Origin: Flavobacteriales bacterium
Lineage (GTDB): Bacteria > Bacteroidota > Bacteroidia > Flavobacteriales_F > PHOS-HE28
Direction of reading: 5' to 3'
DNA length: 64,000 bases
Assembly: GCA_016702645.1 (NCBI GenBank)
Contig: JADJDP010000050.1
Span: forward strand, 186,001 to 250,000
In this document: positions 44,987-53,799 of the stretch, one piece after another
How the letters are laid out: each line of letters opens with the position of its first letter
Position numbering within the stretch: position 1 is the stretch's first letter
The notes under the pieces: generated by a model
What the model was told of the DNA's origin: nothing
The model's database searches: none
What the model saw: the letters and a program-made list of their open reading frames with translations, nothing else
Position numbers and translations under genes: made by a program

Positions 44987-46325
44987 CTACCTCCTCATCC
45001 CCTGCATCTGCTGCATCTGCTGCATCATCGCCTTCATCTTGGTCTTGTCCCCCATCATCTTCATCATCTTCCGCGTTTCCTCGAACTGCTTCATCAGCTT
45101 GTTCACCGCTTCGATGTTGGTGCCGCTGCCCTTGGCCAGGCGCGCGCGACGGCTGCCGTTGATCACCGCCGGGTTCTTGCGCTCCTCCGGCGTCATGCTC
45201 TTGATGATGGCCTCGATGCCCTTGAAGGCGTCGTCGGGGATGTCGATGTTCTTCATCGCCTTGCCCACGCCGGGGATCATGCCCATGAGGTCCTTCATGT
45301 TCCCCATCTTCTTGATCTGCCCGATCTGCTCCAGGAAGTCATCGAAGCCGAATTGGTCCTTCGCGATCTTCTTGTTCAGCTCGCGCGCGGCCTTCTCGTC
45401 GAAGTGCTCCTGCGCCTTCTCCACCAGCGAGACCACGTCGCCCATGCCCAGGATGCGGCCGGCCATGCGCTCCGGGTGGAACTCGTCCAGCGCATCCATC
45501 TTCTCGCCGGTACCGATGAACTTGATCGGCTTGTCCACCACACTGCGGATCGAAAGCGCCGCACCGCCGCGCATCGCCGTCGAGCTTGGTCAACACCACG
45601 CCGTCGATGTTCAGGCGCTCGTTGAAGGCCTTGGCCGTGTTCACCGCGTCCTGACCGGTCATGGCGTCCACCACGAAGAGCGTCTCCTGCGGCTTGATCG
45701 CCTTCTTGATCGCGGCGATCTCGTCCATCATCTTCTCATCGATCGCCAGGCGGCCGGCGGTGTCGATGATCACGGCCGTGAAGCCGTGCGTCTTCGCATG
45801 CGCGATCGCGTTCTTCGCGATGCTCACCGGATCCTTGTTCTCGCGCTCGCTGTATACCTCGATCTCCAGCTGCTTGCCCAGCGTCTCCAACTGGTCGATG
45901 GCCGCAGGGCGGTAAACGTCGGCCGCGGTTAGCAGCACGCGCTTGCCCTTTTTGCGGATGTAGTTGGCCAGCTTGCCGCTGAAGGTGGTCTTACCCGAGC
46001 CCTGCAGGCCGCTCATGAGCACCACCGTGGGGTTGCCGCCCATGTTGATGCCGGCGCTCTGCCCGCCCATCAGCTCGGCCAGCTCGTCGTGCGTGATCTT
46101 GGTGAGCAACTGGCCGGGGCTCACCGTGGTGAGCACGTTCTGGCCCAGCGCCTTGGCCTTCACGCGATCGGTGAAATCCTTGGCCGTCTTGAAGTTCACG
46201 TCGGCATCCAGCAGCGCGCGGCGGATCTCCTTGGTGGTCTCCGCCACGTTGATCTCCGTGATCTGCCCCTGGCCCTTGAGGACCTTGAATGCTCTTTCGA
46301 GCTTGTCACTTAAGTTCTCGAACAT
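44987..46325 (-). CDS. ffh: Signal recognition particle protein Ffh (one frameshift)
   Basis: About 446 residues. N domain (MFENLSDKLERAFKVLKGQG), G domain with GLQGSGKTTFSGKLANYI, DVYRPAAIDQL, DTAGRLAIDE and TKLDGDA, then the M domain ending in methionine-rich MKAMMQQMQQMQGMRR. It binds signal peptides at the ribosome and delivers them to the membrane with FtsY. The frame changes near 45571: between TKLDGDAR and GGAALSI a CG dinucleotide appears to be missing from a GCGCGC run. Ffh is essential, so this is almost certainly a sequence error. Confidence 0.94.
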
Positions 46326-46533
46326 CGTCTTGCTTTTCGGAAGGACCGCGAAGGTAGCCGCCCGGTCGCGCTCGTTCGCTCCGCTTAGGTGGACCCTGGC
46401 CAGCTTCCGCCGCTTGTTCACTACCCCGCCACGGTGGATCTGCTCCACGGGCCCGCATGATCTCCTCGCACACAGCAGCGGCGCTTGCGGTGAACGGCCG
46501 GGATAATAGCTTTCGGAGCCAAACACCCAACCC

Positions 46534-47100
46534 ATGAACAAGTCCCTACTCTTCACCCTGCCGTTGGTCGCGATCATCTCGTCTTGCGGCGGATCCGATC
46601 CCGAGCATGATAAACTGATGGCCGATCATAAGGCCATGATGGCCGCCGATAGTGCGAGCCGGGCATCGATGGACCAGATGAAACAGGCCACCCAGAAGTT
46701 CTTCGACATGTGGCTTTCAGGGAAGTCCGACGGTATTGAGGAATTCGTCGCGGAGAATTTCGTTTCGCACAATCCCATCCCGGGTGTTACCTCAACGGGG
46801 ATCCAGCAGATGAAGGACATGTTCGCCGTTTCCAGTGCGACTTTCACAAGCAACCAGGTGGAGGACATGAACATGACGGCGGATGGCGACCGTGTGGTGG
46901 CGCACTACAATTGGAAGGCCGTGAACACGGGGTCCATGGATCCAAGCATGCCTGCCACCAACAAGCCCATCGATGTGCACGGGGTGGATATCCTGCGTTT
47001 TGAGAACGGTAAGATCGTGGAGCATTGGGGCTACATGGAGGAAATGAAGATGATGCAGCAACTGGGCATGATGCCCGCTGATGAAGGCGGAACGAAGTAG
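46534..47100 (+). CDS. SnoaL-like lipoprotein
   Basis: A 188-residue intact protein. The signal peptide ends in AIISSCGG, a lipobox. A helical linker (DHKAMMAADSASRASMDQMK) leads to a SnoaL/ester-cyclase-like domain: KFFDMWLSGKSDGIEEFVAE, FVSHNPIPGVTSTGIQQMKD, GDRVVAHYNWKAVNTG and DILRFENGKIVEHWGYME. The fold usually binds small hydrophobic ligands; no enzyme activity can be claimed. It is divergent from ffh and followed by a strong hairpin. Confidence 0.86.
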   Translation: MNKSLLFTLPLVAIISSCGGSDPEHDKLMADHKAMMAADSASRASMDQMKQATQKFFDMWLSGKSDGIEEFVAENFVSHNPIPGVTSTGIQQMKDMFAVSSATFTSNQVEDMNMTADGDRVVAHYNWKAVNTGSMDPSMPATNKPIDVHGVDILRFENGKIVEHWGYMEEMKMMQQLGMMPADEGGTK

Positions 47101-47114
47101 GAGACAGTGCGAGC

Positions 47115-47141
47115 GAGCGGCAGGGCAATGCCCTGCCGCTC
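47115..47141 (+). terminator. Hairpin terminator after the SnoaL-like lipoprotein
   Basis: A perfect 12-bp stem GAGCGGCAGGGC/GCCCTGCCGCTC with a 3-nt loop lies 14 nt after the stop. Only a short T-run (ATTTC) follows, so termination may be partial. Confidence 0.65.
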
Positions 47142-47158
47142 CCATTTCAGGCGGGTCG

Positions 47159-47383
47159 ATGCTCGTTGGCGCGTCGCATGCACATGTCATGGGCATCCTC
47201 TTGATCGTTCACGCTGCACTCCCCAAGCTGAAAGAAGATGAGGTCGAAGGGCTGTGCGGGCGTGCCCCGGCCCCTCGCACGATCCACGCGCGGGTCGACC
47301 AGCTCAGTGATCCGTACTACGGCGCTCGTGATCGCGCGCTAGACGGTATCGTGACGCGGATCGCGGCCCGCGAGGATCGCTGA
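47159..47383 (+). CDS. Possible small protein of unknown function
   Basis: A 74-residue reading frame: MLVGASHAHVMGILLIVHAA, LPKLKEDEVEGLCGRAPA, then VDQLSDPYYGARDRALDGIV and TRIAAREDR. A hydrophobic start and a regular charged C terminus make coding plausible, but there is no recognised family and a later start (47189) is equally possible. It lies between a terminator and a convergent membrane-protein gene. Confidence 0.35.
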   Translation: MLVGASHAHVMGILLIVHAALPKLKEDEVEGLCGRAPAPRTIHARVDQLSDPYYGARDRALDGIVTRIAAREDR

Positions 47384-47407
47384 TGCTCAGTCCTCTTTTC
47401 CACCGGC

Positions 47408-47674
47408 TCAGACCCAACCCTGATGCACCGCTGCGCGATAGACAGCGCTGCCGAGGCACACCAGAAAGCCTGCAATGGCGAGCCAATTGAAACCGCGCCT
47501 CCCGGTAACGCGCACCAGAAGAACGCCCCCGATGCCCACCAACAGGCCCAAGGAGGTCAACGTCTTCGGCGTGTAGCCATCGATGAGGTCGATGATGAGC
47601 GCAGCGATCGCGAGGATCACCACGACCCAAAGGATCGCATTTGAGCGGACGGGTGCAGATGTGGTATCGGGCAT
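47408..47674 (-). CDS. Small integral membrane protein
   Basis: An 88-residue protein starting MPDTTSAPVRSNAILWVVVI, with hydrophobic helices at LWVVVILAIAALIIDLIDG, LGLLVGIGGVLLVRVTG and WLAIAGFLVCLGSAVYRA, so three membrane spans. A long upstream in-frame extension was rejected because the signal-like helix then starts too late. Function not recognised. Confidence 0.7.
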   Translation of the reverse strand: MPDTTSAPVRSNAILWVVVILAIAALIIDLIDGYTPKTLTSLGLLVGIGGVLLVRVTGRRGFNWLAIAGFLVCLGSAVYRAAVHQGWV

Positions 47675-47911
47675 GGTCGATGGTTTCAGTCGAAATATAA
47701 TCGGGAGCGGCGCCATGCACGGATCCATGCCCGTGCATCGTCGTTCCCATCACCGTGCTTGAACGTACCGAACAGCGATCCACTGCAGCCTGGAGTTGTG
47801 GCGGTCCGTGCTGCGTGCTCGTCCCCACAGAACCTGCGCAGCGACCGCTCCTCACTCACTGTAACTAGTTCTACAGCATGCGCGTCACATTCGCATACCA
47901 ATCCATTGATC

Positions 47912-49537
47912 ATGTTGCGCACTCTTCTGCTCCTACCTGTACTTGTCCTCACCGCAGCGAAGGCACAAACGAACACGGAAGCGTTCGATGCGGAACTACA
48001 GGCCCACTTCACCGCCGACGCACCTGGAGGTGCCGTGCTGGTGGCACAAAGCGGCAAGGTGCTGTACGAGCGAGCGCTCGGTTTGTCCGATCTGTCCAAC
48101 AAAACACCGCTCACCACCGCAAACCAGTTCCGCATTGGTAGCGTGACGAAGCAGTTTGCGGCGGTGGCGATCATGCAACTGGCGGAAGCCGGTAAGCTGA
48201 AGGTGGACGACGAGATCCAGAAGTACGTGGACTTCCCCAAGAAGGAACATCCCATCACCATCGAGCACCTCCTCACGCACACCTCGGGTATCCCGAACTT
48301 CACAAGCGGTCAGCATTACACGCCGGAGGCCTACGCCAAGGATGTCGAGTTGAAGGACCTGATCGCCTTGTTCGCCGATGAGCCCTTGGAATTCCAACCC
48401 GGCACGAAGTGGAGCTACAGCAACAGCGGATACATCCTGCTCAGCGCCATCATCGAGAAGGCTTCTGGGGAAAAATGGGCTGACTATGCCAGCACACATC
48501 TCTTCGGTCCAGCAGGAATGTCCAGCACAACGGCGTCCATGGTGCAGGGGGCACCGATCGAAGCCATCGGTTACGCAGACGACGAAAGCGGATGGAAACC
48601 AGCGAACCCGATAAGCATGTCCTGGCCGCTGGCAGCGGGGAACATCCGCAGCACGGTGGGCGATCTGTGGAAATGGAACACCAGCGTAATGGCGGGAAAA
48701 CTGGTTCCTCGGACATGGCTGGCCAAGGCCCACAAGGGTGTGGTGCTTGCCGATGGCACCACCCATCCTTACGGCTACGGCTGGGCTTTCCAGAACGTAC
48801 AAGGCAGCGCGACCATCGAGCACGGCGGCGGCATCGATGGGTTCGTGAGCAATGTCATCTATCTGCCCAAGGAGGACATCTGTGCCGTGGTGCTCGTGAA
48901 CCGAGAAAGCGACGATGCCAACACGCTGGCCGCTACGCTTGCTGCGATCGCTTTGGGCAAGCCCTATGGCGGTGCGAAGATGCCGCTCGACGCGAAAACG
49001 GCGCAGGAATACACGGGAGTGTACGTGAACACGGAAGGCGTGGAGCGCTACATCACGGCGGATGGAAAGGGTCTGCATGCCCAGCGGCAAGGCTCCTCCA
49101 TCAAAGACCTCGTCCATCTGGGGAGCGATCGGTTCCTCTACGCCGGTGATGTGATCACATTGACGTTCCAACGTACCGATGGCAAGGTGACCGGCGCGAG
49201 CTTCCTGGCCCGGGAACGCGAGGAGCAACTGACGCGCACGGACAAGCCCTTGCCGAAACCTCGCGAAGAGATCAAGTTGAAAAACGCCGACCTTCAAGCG
49301 TACGTGGGCGAGTTCGAGTTGATGCCGGGCTTGACCTTCACCTTCCGCGCGGAGGGTGGTCGCTTCTTCGTGTTGCCTACCCGTCAACAGGAGGCGGAAG
49401 TTTTCGGCGAAGCTCCGCACAAGTTCTTCCTGAAAGTGGTGGACGCGACGATCGAATTCCATCCGGAAGCGGACGGCACGGTGAAGCGCCTCACCTACAA
49501 CCAAGGCGGCGCGATGGAGGGCAAGCGCGTGAAGTGA
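47912..49537 (+). CDS. Secreted serine hydrolase, beta-lactamase/penicillin-binding-protein family
   Basis: A 541-residue intact protein. Signal peptide MLRTLLLLPVLVLTAAKA. Catalytic motifs of the class C beta-lactamase-like fold: SVTK (SxxK) in FRIGSVTKQFAAVA, YSNSGY (YxN) and HGGG (HxG) in ATIEHGGGIDGF. A C-terminal beta-rich domain (VGEFELMPGLTFTFRAEGG) of the DUF3471 type follows, as in many Bacteroidota hydrolases. It probably cleaves peptides or esters outside the cytoplasm; beta-lactam resistance should not be assumed. Confidence 0.9.
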   Translation: MLRTLLLLPVLVLTAAKAQTNTEAFDAELQAHFTADAPGGAVLVAQSGKVLYERALGLSDLSNKTPLTTANQFRIGSVTKQFAAVAIMQLAEAGKLKVDDEIQKYVDFPKKEHPITIEHLLTHTSGIPNFTSGQHYTPEAYAKDVELKDLIALFADEPLEFQPGTKWSYSNSGYILLSAIIEKASGEKWADYASTHLFGPAGMSSTTASMVQGAPIEAIGYADDESGWKPANPISMSWPLAAGNIRSTVGDLWKWNTSVMAGKLVPRTWLAKAHKGVVLADGTTHPYGYGWAFQNVQGSATIEHGGGIDGFVSNVIYLPKEDICAVVLVNRESDDANTLAATLAAIALGKPYGGAKMPLDAKTAQEYTGVYVNTEGVERYITADGKGLHAQRQGSSIKDLVHLGSDRFLYAGDVITLTFQRTDGKVTGASFLAREREEQLTRTDKPLPKPREEIKLKNADLQAYVGEFELMPGLTFTFRAEGGRFFVLPTRQQEAEVFGEAPHKFFLKVVDATIEFHPEADGTVKRLTYNQGGAMEGKRVK

Positions 49538-49692
49538 GCAACGGCATCAAGCAGGCATCGTGTCCTTGATGACGCGGGCGAATGGCGCGGTGGACCGATC
49601 ATCAAGGCGACGCTCAGGACCTTCCTTACGTCCATTCGTCCGTTCGGCCCAAGCGCGAACCATTGTAGACCTCCACGCGCTTTGTTCGCACC

Positions 49693-50658
49693 ATGAAGGC
49701 CATTGTATGTGAACGCTACGGCGCACCGGAGCAACTGCAATTGGGCGAGGTGCCCGGGCCGGTGCCGAAGGAACGCCAGTTGCTTGTGCGCGTGCATGCC
49801 ACCACCGTGAACGACTACGACTGGAGCATGGTCACGGGCAAGCCGCGCATCTACCGGCTCTTCTTCGGATCCTTACGCCCACGCAGACCCATACCGGGAA
49901 TGGAACTCGCGGGCGTGGTGGAAACGCTTGGTCCGAAGGCCACAAAATGGCGTGTGGGCGATGCGGTTTATGGCGATACATCGAATGGAGGCCTGGGCAC
50001 CTTTGCGGAATTCGTGTGCGTTCCCGAAGGCGAACTGCGCCGCATGCCGCAGGGGCTTTCGTTCGTGGAGGCCGCTGCTATTCCACACGCGCTGGAGTTG
50101 GCTTACCAAGCGTTGGAGGACATCGGCAAGTTGAACAACGGCGAGCGAGTGCTGATCAACGGCGGCGGCGGCGGCGTGGGCACATTCGCGCTGCAACTCG
50201 CCAAGCGGTTGGGCTGCACGGTGTGGGGCGTGGACACCGGTGAGAAGTTGAAGGCAATGACCACGCAGGGCTTCGATCGCGTGATCGACTACAAGCAGCA
50301 GGACTTCACCCAACTCGGCGAACGCTTCGATCTGGTGGTGGATGCAAAGATCAAACGCTCGGCACGTGAACTCGCGCGCGCGTTGACTCCCGATGGCCGC
50401 TACGTGACGGTGGGCGGTGACCCAGGTCGGTTGATCTCACTATTGTTCGCTCGATGGTTCGGACGACGAAACATGCACATACTCGCGCTGAAGTCGAACA
50501 AGAACCTTGACGCGTTGGCGCCGTTGCTGAGCAGCGGTGCATTGAAGCCGGTGATCGACGGGCCGTATGCGCTTGAAGATGCACCGCGCTTGATCCGGCG
50601 TTTCGGCGAGGGATCACATACGGGCAAGGTGGTGCTGGAGCTTGCGGATGGGCGGTAA
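49693..50658 (+). CDS. Zinc-less MDR oxidoreductase (quinone-oxidoreductase-like)
   Basis: A 321-residue intact protein. GroES-like N terminus KAIVCERYGAPEQLQLGEVP, VHATTVNDYDWSMVTGKPR, then GMELAGVVETLGPKATKW and the NADPH-binding GERVLINGGGGGVGTFALQL. It lacks the structural-zinc cysteines of the zinc MDR enzymes, so it resembles quinone oxidoreductase/YhdH-like proteins that reduce alkenals or quinones with NADPH. Substrate unknown. It stands alone and is convergent with yaaA. Confidence 0.9.
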   Translation: MKAIVCERYGAPEQLQLGEVPGPVPKERQLLVRVHATTVNDYDWSMVTGKPRIYRLFFGSLRPRRPIPGMELAGVVETLGPKATKWRVGDAVYGDTSNGGLGTFAEFVCVPEGELRRMPQGLSFVEAAAIPHALELAYQALEDIGKLNNGERVLINGGGGGVGTFALQLAKRLGCTVWGVDTGEKLKAMTTQGFDRVIDYKQQDFTQLGERFDLVVDAKIKRSARELARALTPDGRYVTVGGDPGRLISLLFARWFGRRNMHILALKSNKNLDALAPLLSSGALKPVIDGPYALEDAPRLIRRFGEGSHTGKVVLELADGR

Positions 50659-50705
50659 GCGAGGTTCTTCGGGGTAAGCGACACAGACGCACCTAACGAG
50701 CCACC

Positions 50706-51518
50706 TCACCGGATCCTTCCACCCACCAACTTCTTCGGCACCAAGGGCGGTCGCTTGTCACGCAGGAAAACCCACTGATCCGCCGTGCTTTCCTCGGGCG
50801 CGAAACGATAGCCACCAACAGTGTAGGCCTTGATCTTCTCCGGTTCCAGGATGCGGTGCTGGATGATGTGCCGCACCATGGCACCGCGCTGTTGCTTGGC
50901 AAAGACCATCACGACCCCGTAGCCACGCGGGCCCTTGTCCTTGAACACCGGCGTGATCACACGGCCCATTAGCGCCTTTGTGTTCACAGCACCGAAGTAC
51001 TCGCTGCTCGCGCAGTTGATGACCACGTCGGATTTCGCGGCCTTCAGATCAGCGTTCAGCGCCTCGGTGATGCGATCGCCCCAATAGGCGTATAGGTCCT
51101 TCGCTTTGCCTAACCCGAAGGCTGTGCCCATCATGAGGCGGTAGTCCTGCATAAGGTCGAGTGGACGTAGCACTCCGTAGAGCCCACTGAGGATGCGTAG
51201 GTGATACTGTGCAAAATCGAGGTCTTCCGCCGAGAGCGTGCGTGCATCGAGGCCGCGGTACACTTCACCGTTGAAGGTGAAGACCGCTGGCCGCGCGTTC
51301 TTCAGCGTGAACGGCGTGCTCCACTTCGCGTAGCGTTCGCGGTTCAGCTCGCCGAGCTTCGGGCTGAGGTCCATGAGCGACGAGAGCTTCTTCGCGCTAA
51401 GGGTCTTGAGCTTGGCCACCAGCGGCACCGTGTGATCGAGCAGCACCGGTTGCGTGGCCTTGGCGATCGCGGGCGTCTCTTGCGCAAGGTCTTTGGCTGG
51501 GGACAGCAAAATGAGCAT
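50706..51518 (-). CDS. yaaA: YaaA-family peroxide-stress protein
   Basis: A 270-residue intact protein starting MLILLSPAKDLAQETPAIAK. It contains MDLSPKLGELNRERYAKW, AVFTFNGEVYRGLDARTLS, HLRILSGLYGVLRPLDLMQD, YRLMMGT and INCASSEYF, all typical of YaaA/DUF328. In E. coli YaaA lowers intracellular iron and protects DNA from peroxide. ATG 51518 was chosen because the conserved protein starts at LSPAK; a longer in-frame extension upstream is rejected. Confidence 0.93.
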   Translation of the reverse strand: MLILLSPAKDLAQETPAIAKATQPVLLDHTVPLVAKLKTLSAKKLSSLMDLSPKLGELNRERYAKWSTPFTLKNARPAVFTFNGEVYRGLDARTLSAEDLDFAQYHLRILSGLYGVLRPLDLMQDYRLMMGTAFGLGKAKDLYAYWGDRITEALNADLKAAKSDVVINCASSEYFGAVNTKALMGRVITPVFKDKGPRGYGVVMVFAKQQRGAMVRHIIQHRILEPEKIKAYTVGGYRFAPEESTADQWVFLRDKRPPLVPKKLVGGRIR

Positions 51519-51566
51519 GCGGCCAAGGTAAATGAGCACACGGAAGCGCCGCTGCATCTTTGCGCC

Positions 51567-52670
51567 ATGCTCCGCACCGACGCCCAGATCGATGCATGGA
51601 TAGGCCGCAATACACCCGGAGCGGCCTACGTCCACTTCGACCGATCGCGGGTGATCCATGAGCGTTACGCGGGCGTTGCGGATGTTGCGACACAACGACC
51701 TGTGGACGCGCAAACGAGCTTCCATGGGTTCTCCGTGACGAAGACCATGACCGCACTGGCCGTGATGCAACTGGTAAGAGCGGGACGATTGGACCTTGAT
51801 GATCCGGCGCGACAGCACCTGCCCACCATGCCCTATGCGGAGAACATCCGTGTGCGGCACCTGCTCACGCACACCGCAGGGTTGCCCAACCCACTGCCGC
51901 TCTCGTGGGTGCATGCACCGGATGCGGACTTCGACCGCGACGCCTTCTTCGCCACGGTATTCGCGAAGCACGCCAAGCTGCGCTCGAAACCCGGGGAACG
52001 CTGCGCCTATTCCAACCTGGGCTATGTGCTGCTCGGGCAATTGATCGAACGGTCGACCGGAGATCGCTACGAAGAGGTCGTCGACCGCATGATCCTGCGC
52101 CCTTCGGGCATCGCGGCCGACGAGATCGGATCCAAGCATCCATCCACAAGCGTCCATGCCACAGGCTACCTGAGATCATGGAGCGTGCTCGCGTTGGTGC
52201 TGCCCTTCCTTTTCGACACGAGACGGCACATGGGTACTCGCATCGGACCATGGCGCCCGTTCCACCCGTTCGTCCTGAACGGCATCGCCTACGGCGGGAG
52301 CATTGGAACGGCCACGGGCTACCGCAAATACCTGCAGGCACTGCTCACCGATGGAAAACTCATCGACGTGGCCGGCCGCGATCAGCTATTCACGGAAGAG
52401 CTGACGAACCACGGCAAAGCCACCGGCATGGCCATGAGCTGGTTCTGCGGAAACCTGAACGGAGAGCGCTACCGGGCGCATCCCGGTGGCGGTGGTGGCT
52501 ACTATGCCGAGCTGCGCGTGTATCCCGACCTCGGCCGCGGCAGTGTGTTGCTGCTCAACCGGACCGGTGTAAGCAACGAGCGCCTGCTGGACCGCCTCGA
52601 TCAACACCTGCTGCCGGATCAACGGCACCGTACGTTGGATCCCAGCGTTGAACCGCGTATCACAACGTAG
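51567..52670 (+). CDS. Serine hydrolase, beta-lactamase family (cytoplasmic type)
   Basis: A 367-residue intact protein, no signal peptide. SxxK in HGFSVTKTMTALAVMQLV, YxN in CAYSNLGYVLLGQLIE and HxG-type HPGGGGGYYAEL. It is shorter than the secreted relative at 47912 and lacks the C-terminal domain. Substrate unknown; this superfamily includes esterases and D-amino-peptidases. Its start is 48 nt from the divergent yaaA start, so the two share a short promoter region. Confidence 0.88.
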   Translation: MLRTDAQIDAWIGRNTPGAAYVHFDRSRVIHERYAGVADVATQRPVDAQTSFHGFSVTKTMTALAVMQLVRAGRLDLDDPARQHLPTMPYAENIRVRHLLTHTAGLPNPLPLSWVHAPDADFDRDAFFATVFAKHAKLRSKPGERCAYSNLGYVLLGQLIERSTGDRYEEVVDRMILRPSGIAADEIGSKHPSTSVHATGYLRSWSVLALVLPFLFDTRRHMGTRIGPWRPFHPFVLNGIAYGGSIGTATGYRKYLQALLTDGKLIDVAGRDQLFTEELTNHGKATGMAMSWFCGNLNGERYRAHPGGGGGYYAELRVYPDLGRGSVLLLNRTGVSNERLLDRLDQHLLPDQRHRTLDPSVEPRITT

Positions 52671-52706
52671 GCCGTCGGTTGACAGGGCGCTACCACCTTT
52701 GGTTCC

Positions 52707-53222
52707 ATGCTACGTGGCCACTTGCTATCGATCCTCTTCGCAGCCGCCATCGCCACGCAGGCGGTGGCCCAGGACGACATGCGCTACTTCGTCGGAACAT
52801 GGAACTTCAGCATCTCAGCACCCGGCAATACCACCGACAAGGCCGACCTAACCGGCATGTGGCATGTAGAGAACGGTCTGGACAGTGCATTGGCCTTGGT
52901 GGGTCGCGTGGTGCTGAATGATGGACCGAATGCGCAGGGTGGCGTCTTCACGCGTGAGCTCATCACCTACGACGCGTACCTGAAGATGTATACACGCACC
53001 ATCGTCACCAACGCCGGCAGCCACTATGCCTTCACCTCCCTCGGCTGGCAAGGCGATAAGCTCACGTGGATAGGACGCCAGCACGCGGAGACCAGTGCCG
53101 TGGAGTTGCGCGAAGAGATCGAACGCACCGGTCCCGATTCGTTCGATGCGGTCTTCTACCGCAAGGATGGCGAGGAATGGCTGGTGCAGTCCCGGGAGAA
53201 GTTGGATCGCATGAAGCCCTGA
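52707..53222 (+). CDS. Secreted protein, DUF1579-like
   Basis: A 171-residue intact protein with signal peptide MLRGHLLSILFAAAIATQAV. The mature domain has regular antiparallel strands: YFVGTWNFSISAPGNTTDK, TGMWHVENGLDSALALVGRV, RELITYDAYLKMYTRTIV, SLGWQGDKLTWIGRQ. This is the lipocalin-like layout of DUF1579 proteins, which occur in many bacteria without a known ligand. It follows the serine hydrolase by 36 nt. Confidence 0.72.
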   Translation: MLRGHLLSILFAAAIATQAVAQDDMRYFVGTWNFSISAPGNTTDKADLTGMWHVENGLDSALALVGRVVLNDGPNAQGGVFTRELITYDAYLKMYTRTIVTNAGSHYAFTSLGWQGDKLTWIGRQHAETSAVELREEIERTGPDSFDAVFYRKDGEEWLVQSREKLDRMKP

Positions 53223-53241
53223 TCCGCGCGACAGCGTTCGT

Positions 53242-53637
53242 TCATGGCAGCAGACCTCGCGCACGCGCCATCCACCACGGTGCAAGGAACGTGATGATAG
53301 GAACGGCGACCCACACCCGGCCCTTCAGGACGTTGTAGTCGACGAGCATATCGGACCAGCTATGGTGGCCGATGAAATAGCCCACGCCGAACTCGAATGC
53401 GAGCGTCATGAACAACCAAGCCGCCCCGATCGTCAGCGCCTGCTGTCCGGTGGATGGAGCCAACCAAGGGACGGTCCACCAAGTGATACCGATGATGATG
53501 GCGCACAGGAACACCGTGCTGATGATGTGGCCGATCGCTTCACCAGTGAAGGGGATGATCGCCTTCACGCGCAGCGCACCGTTCGCGATGGCACCGACCA
53601 TGAAGAGCAACCAAATAAGGACGGCTTTCCACCACAT
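53242..53637 (-). CDS. Four-TM membrane protein
   Basis: A 131-residue protein with hydrophobic helices at AVLIWLLFMVGAIANGAL, HIISTVFLCAIIIGITWWTV, ALTIGAAWLFMTLAFEFGVG and WVAVPIITFLAPWW. Starting at ATG 53637 (MWWKAV) leaves a short cytoplasmic tail; upstream in-frame codons give an unlikely extension. Family not recognised. Confidence 0.7.
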   Translation of the reverse strand: MWWKAVLIWLLFMVGAIANGALRVKAIIPFTGEAIGHIISTVFLCAIIIGITWWTVPWLAPSTGQQALTIGAAWLFMTLAFEFGVGYFIGHHSWSDMLVDYNVLKGRVWVAVPIITFLAPWWMARARGLLP

Positions 53638-53799
53638 GCCTTCGAGCTTCCGGCTAAGATGGTGCGTTGGCAGGAACGGGAAACTGAGCGATGTCAACTC
53701 CCCCATCGCCCCGATGACTGGCGCTGAACCCGTCCACTCCGAATGTGTACAGGCAGCATCATTGGCCCTCATCGCATCTTGCACCCCGAAACCCGTCCC

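Noticed and set aside
45560..45580. Programmed frameshift in ffh
   Set aside because: No slippery heptamer or pseudoknot is evident; a missing CG in a GCGCGC run explains it and ffh is normally one frame.
47996..49504. A 500-residue minus-strand frame opposite the secreted serine hydrolase
   Set aside because: The opposite strand carries complete SxxK, YxN and HxG motifs and a signal peptide.
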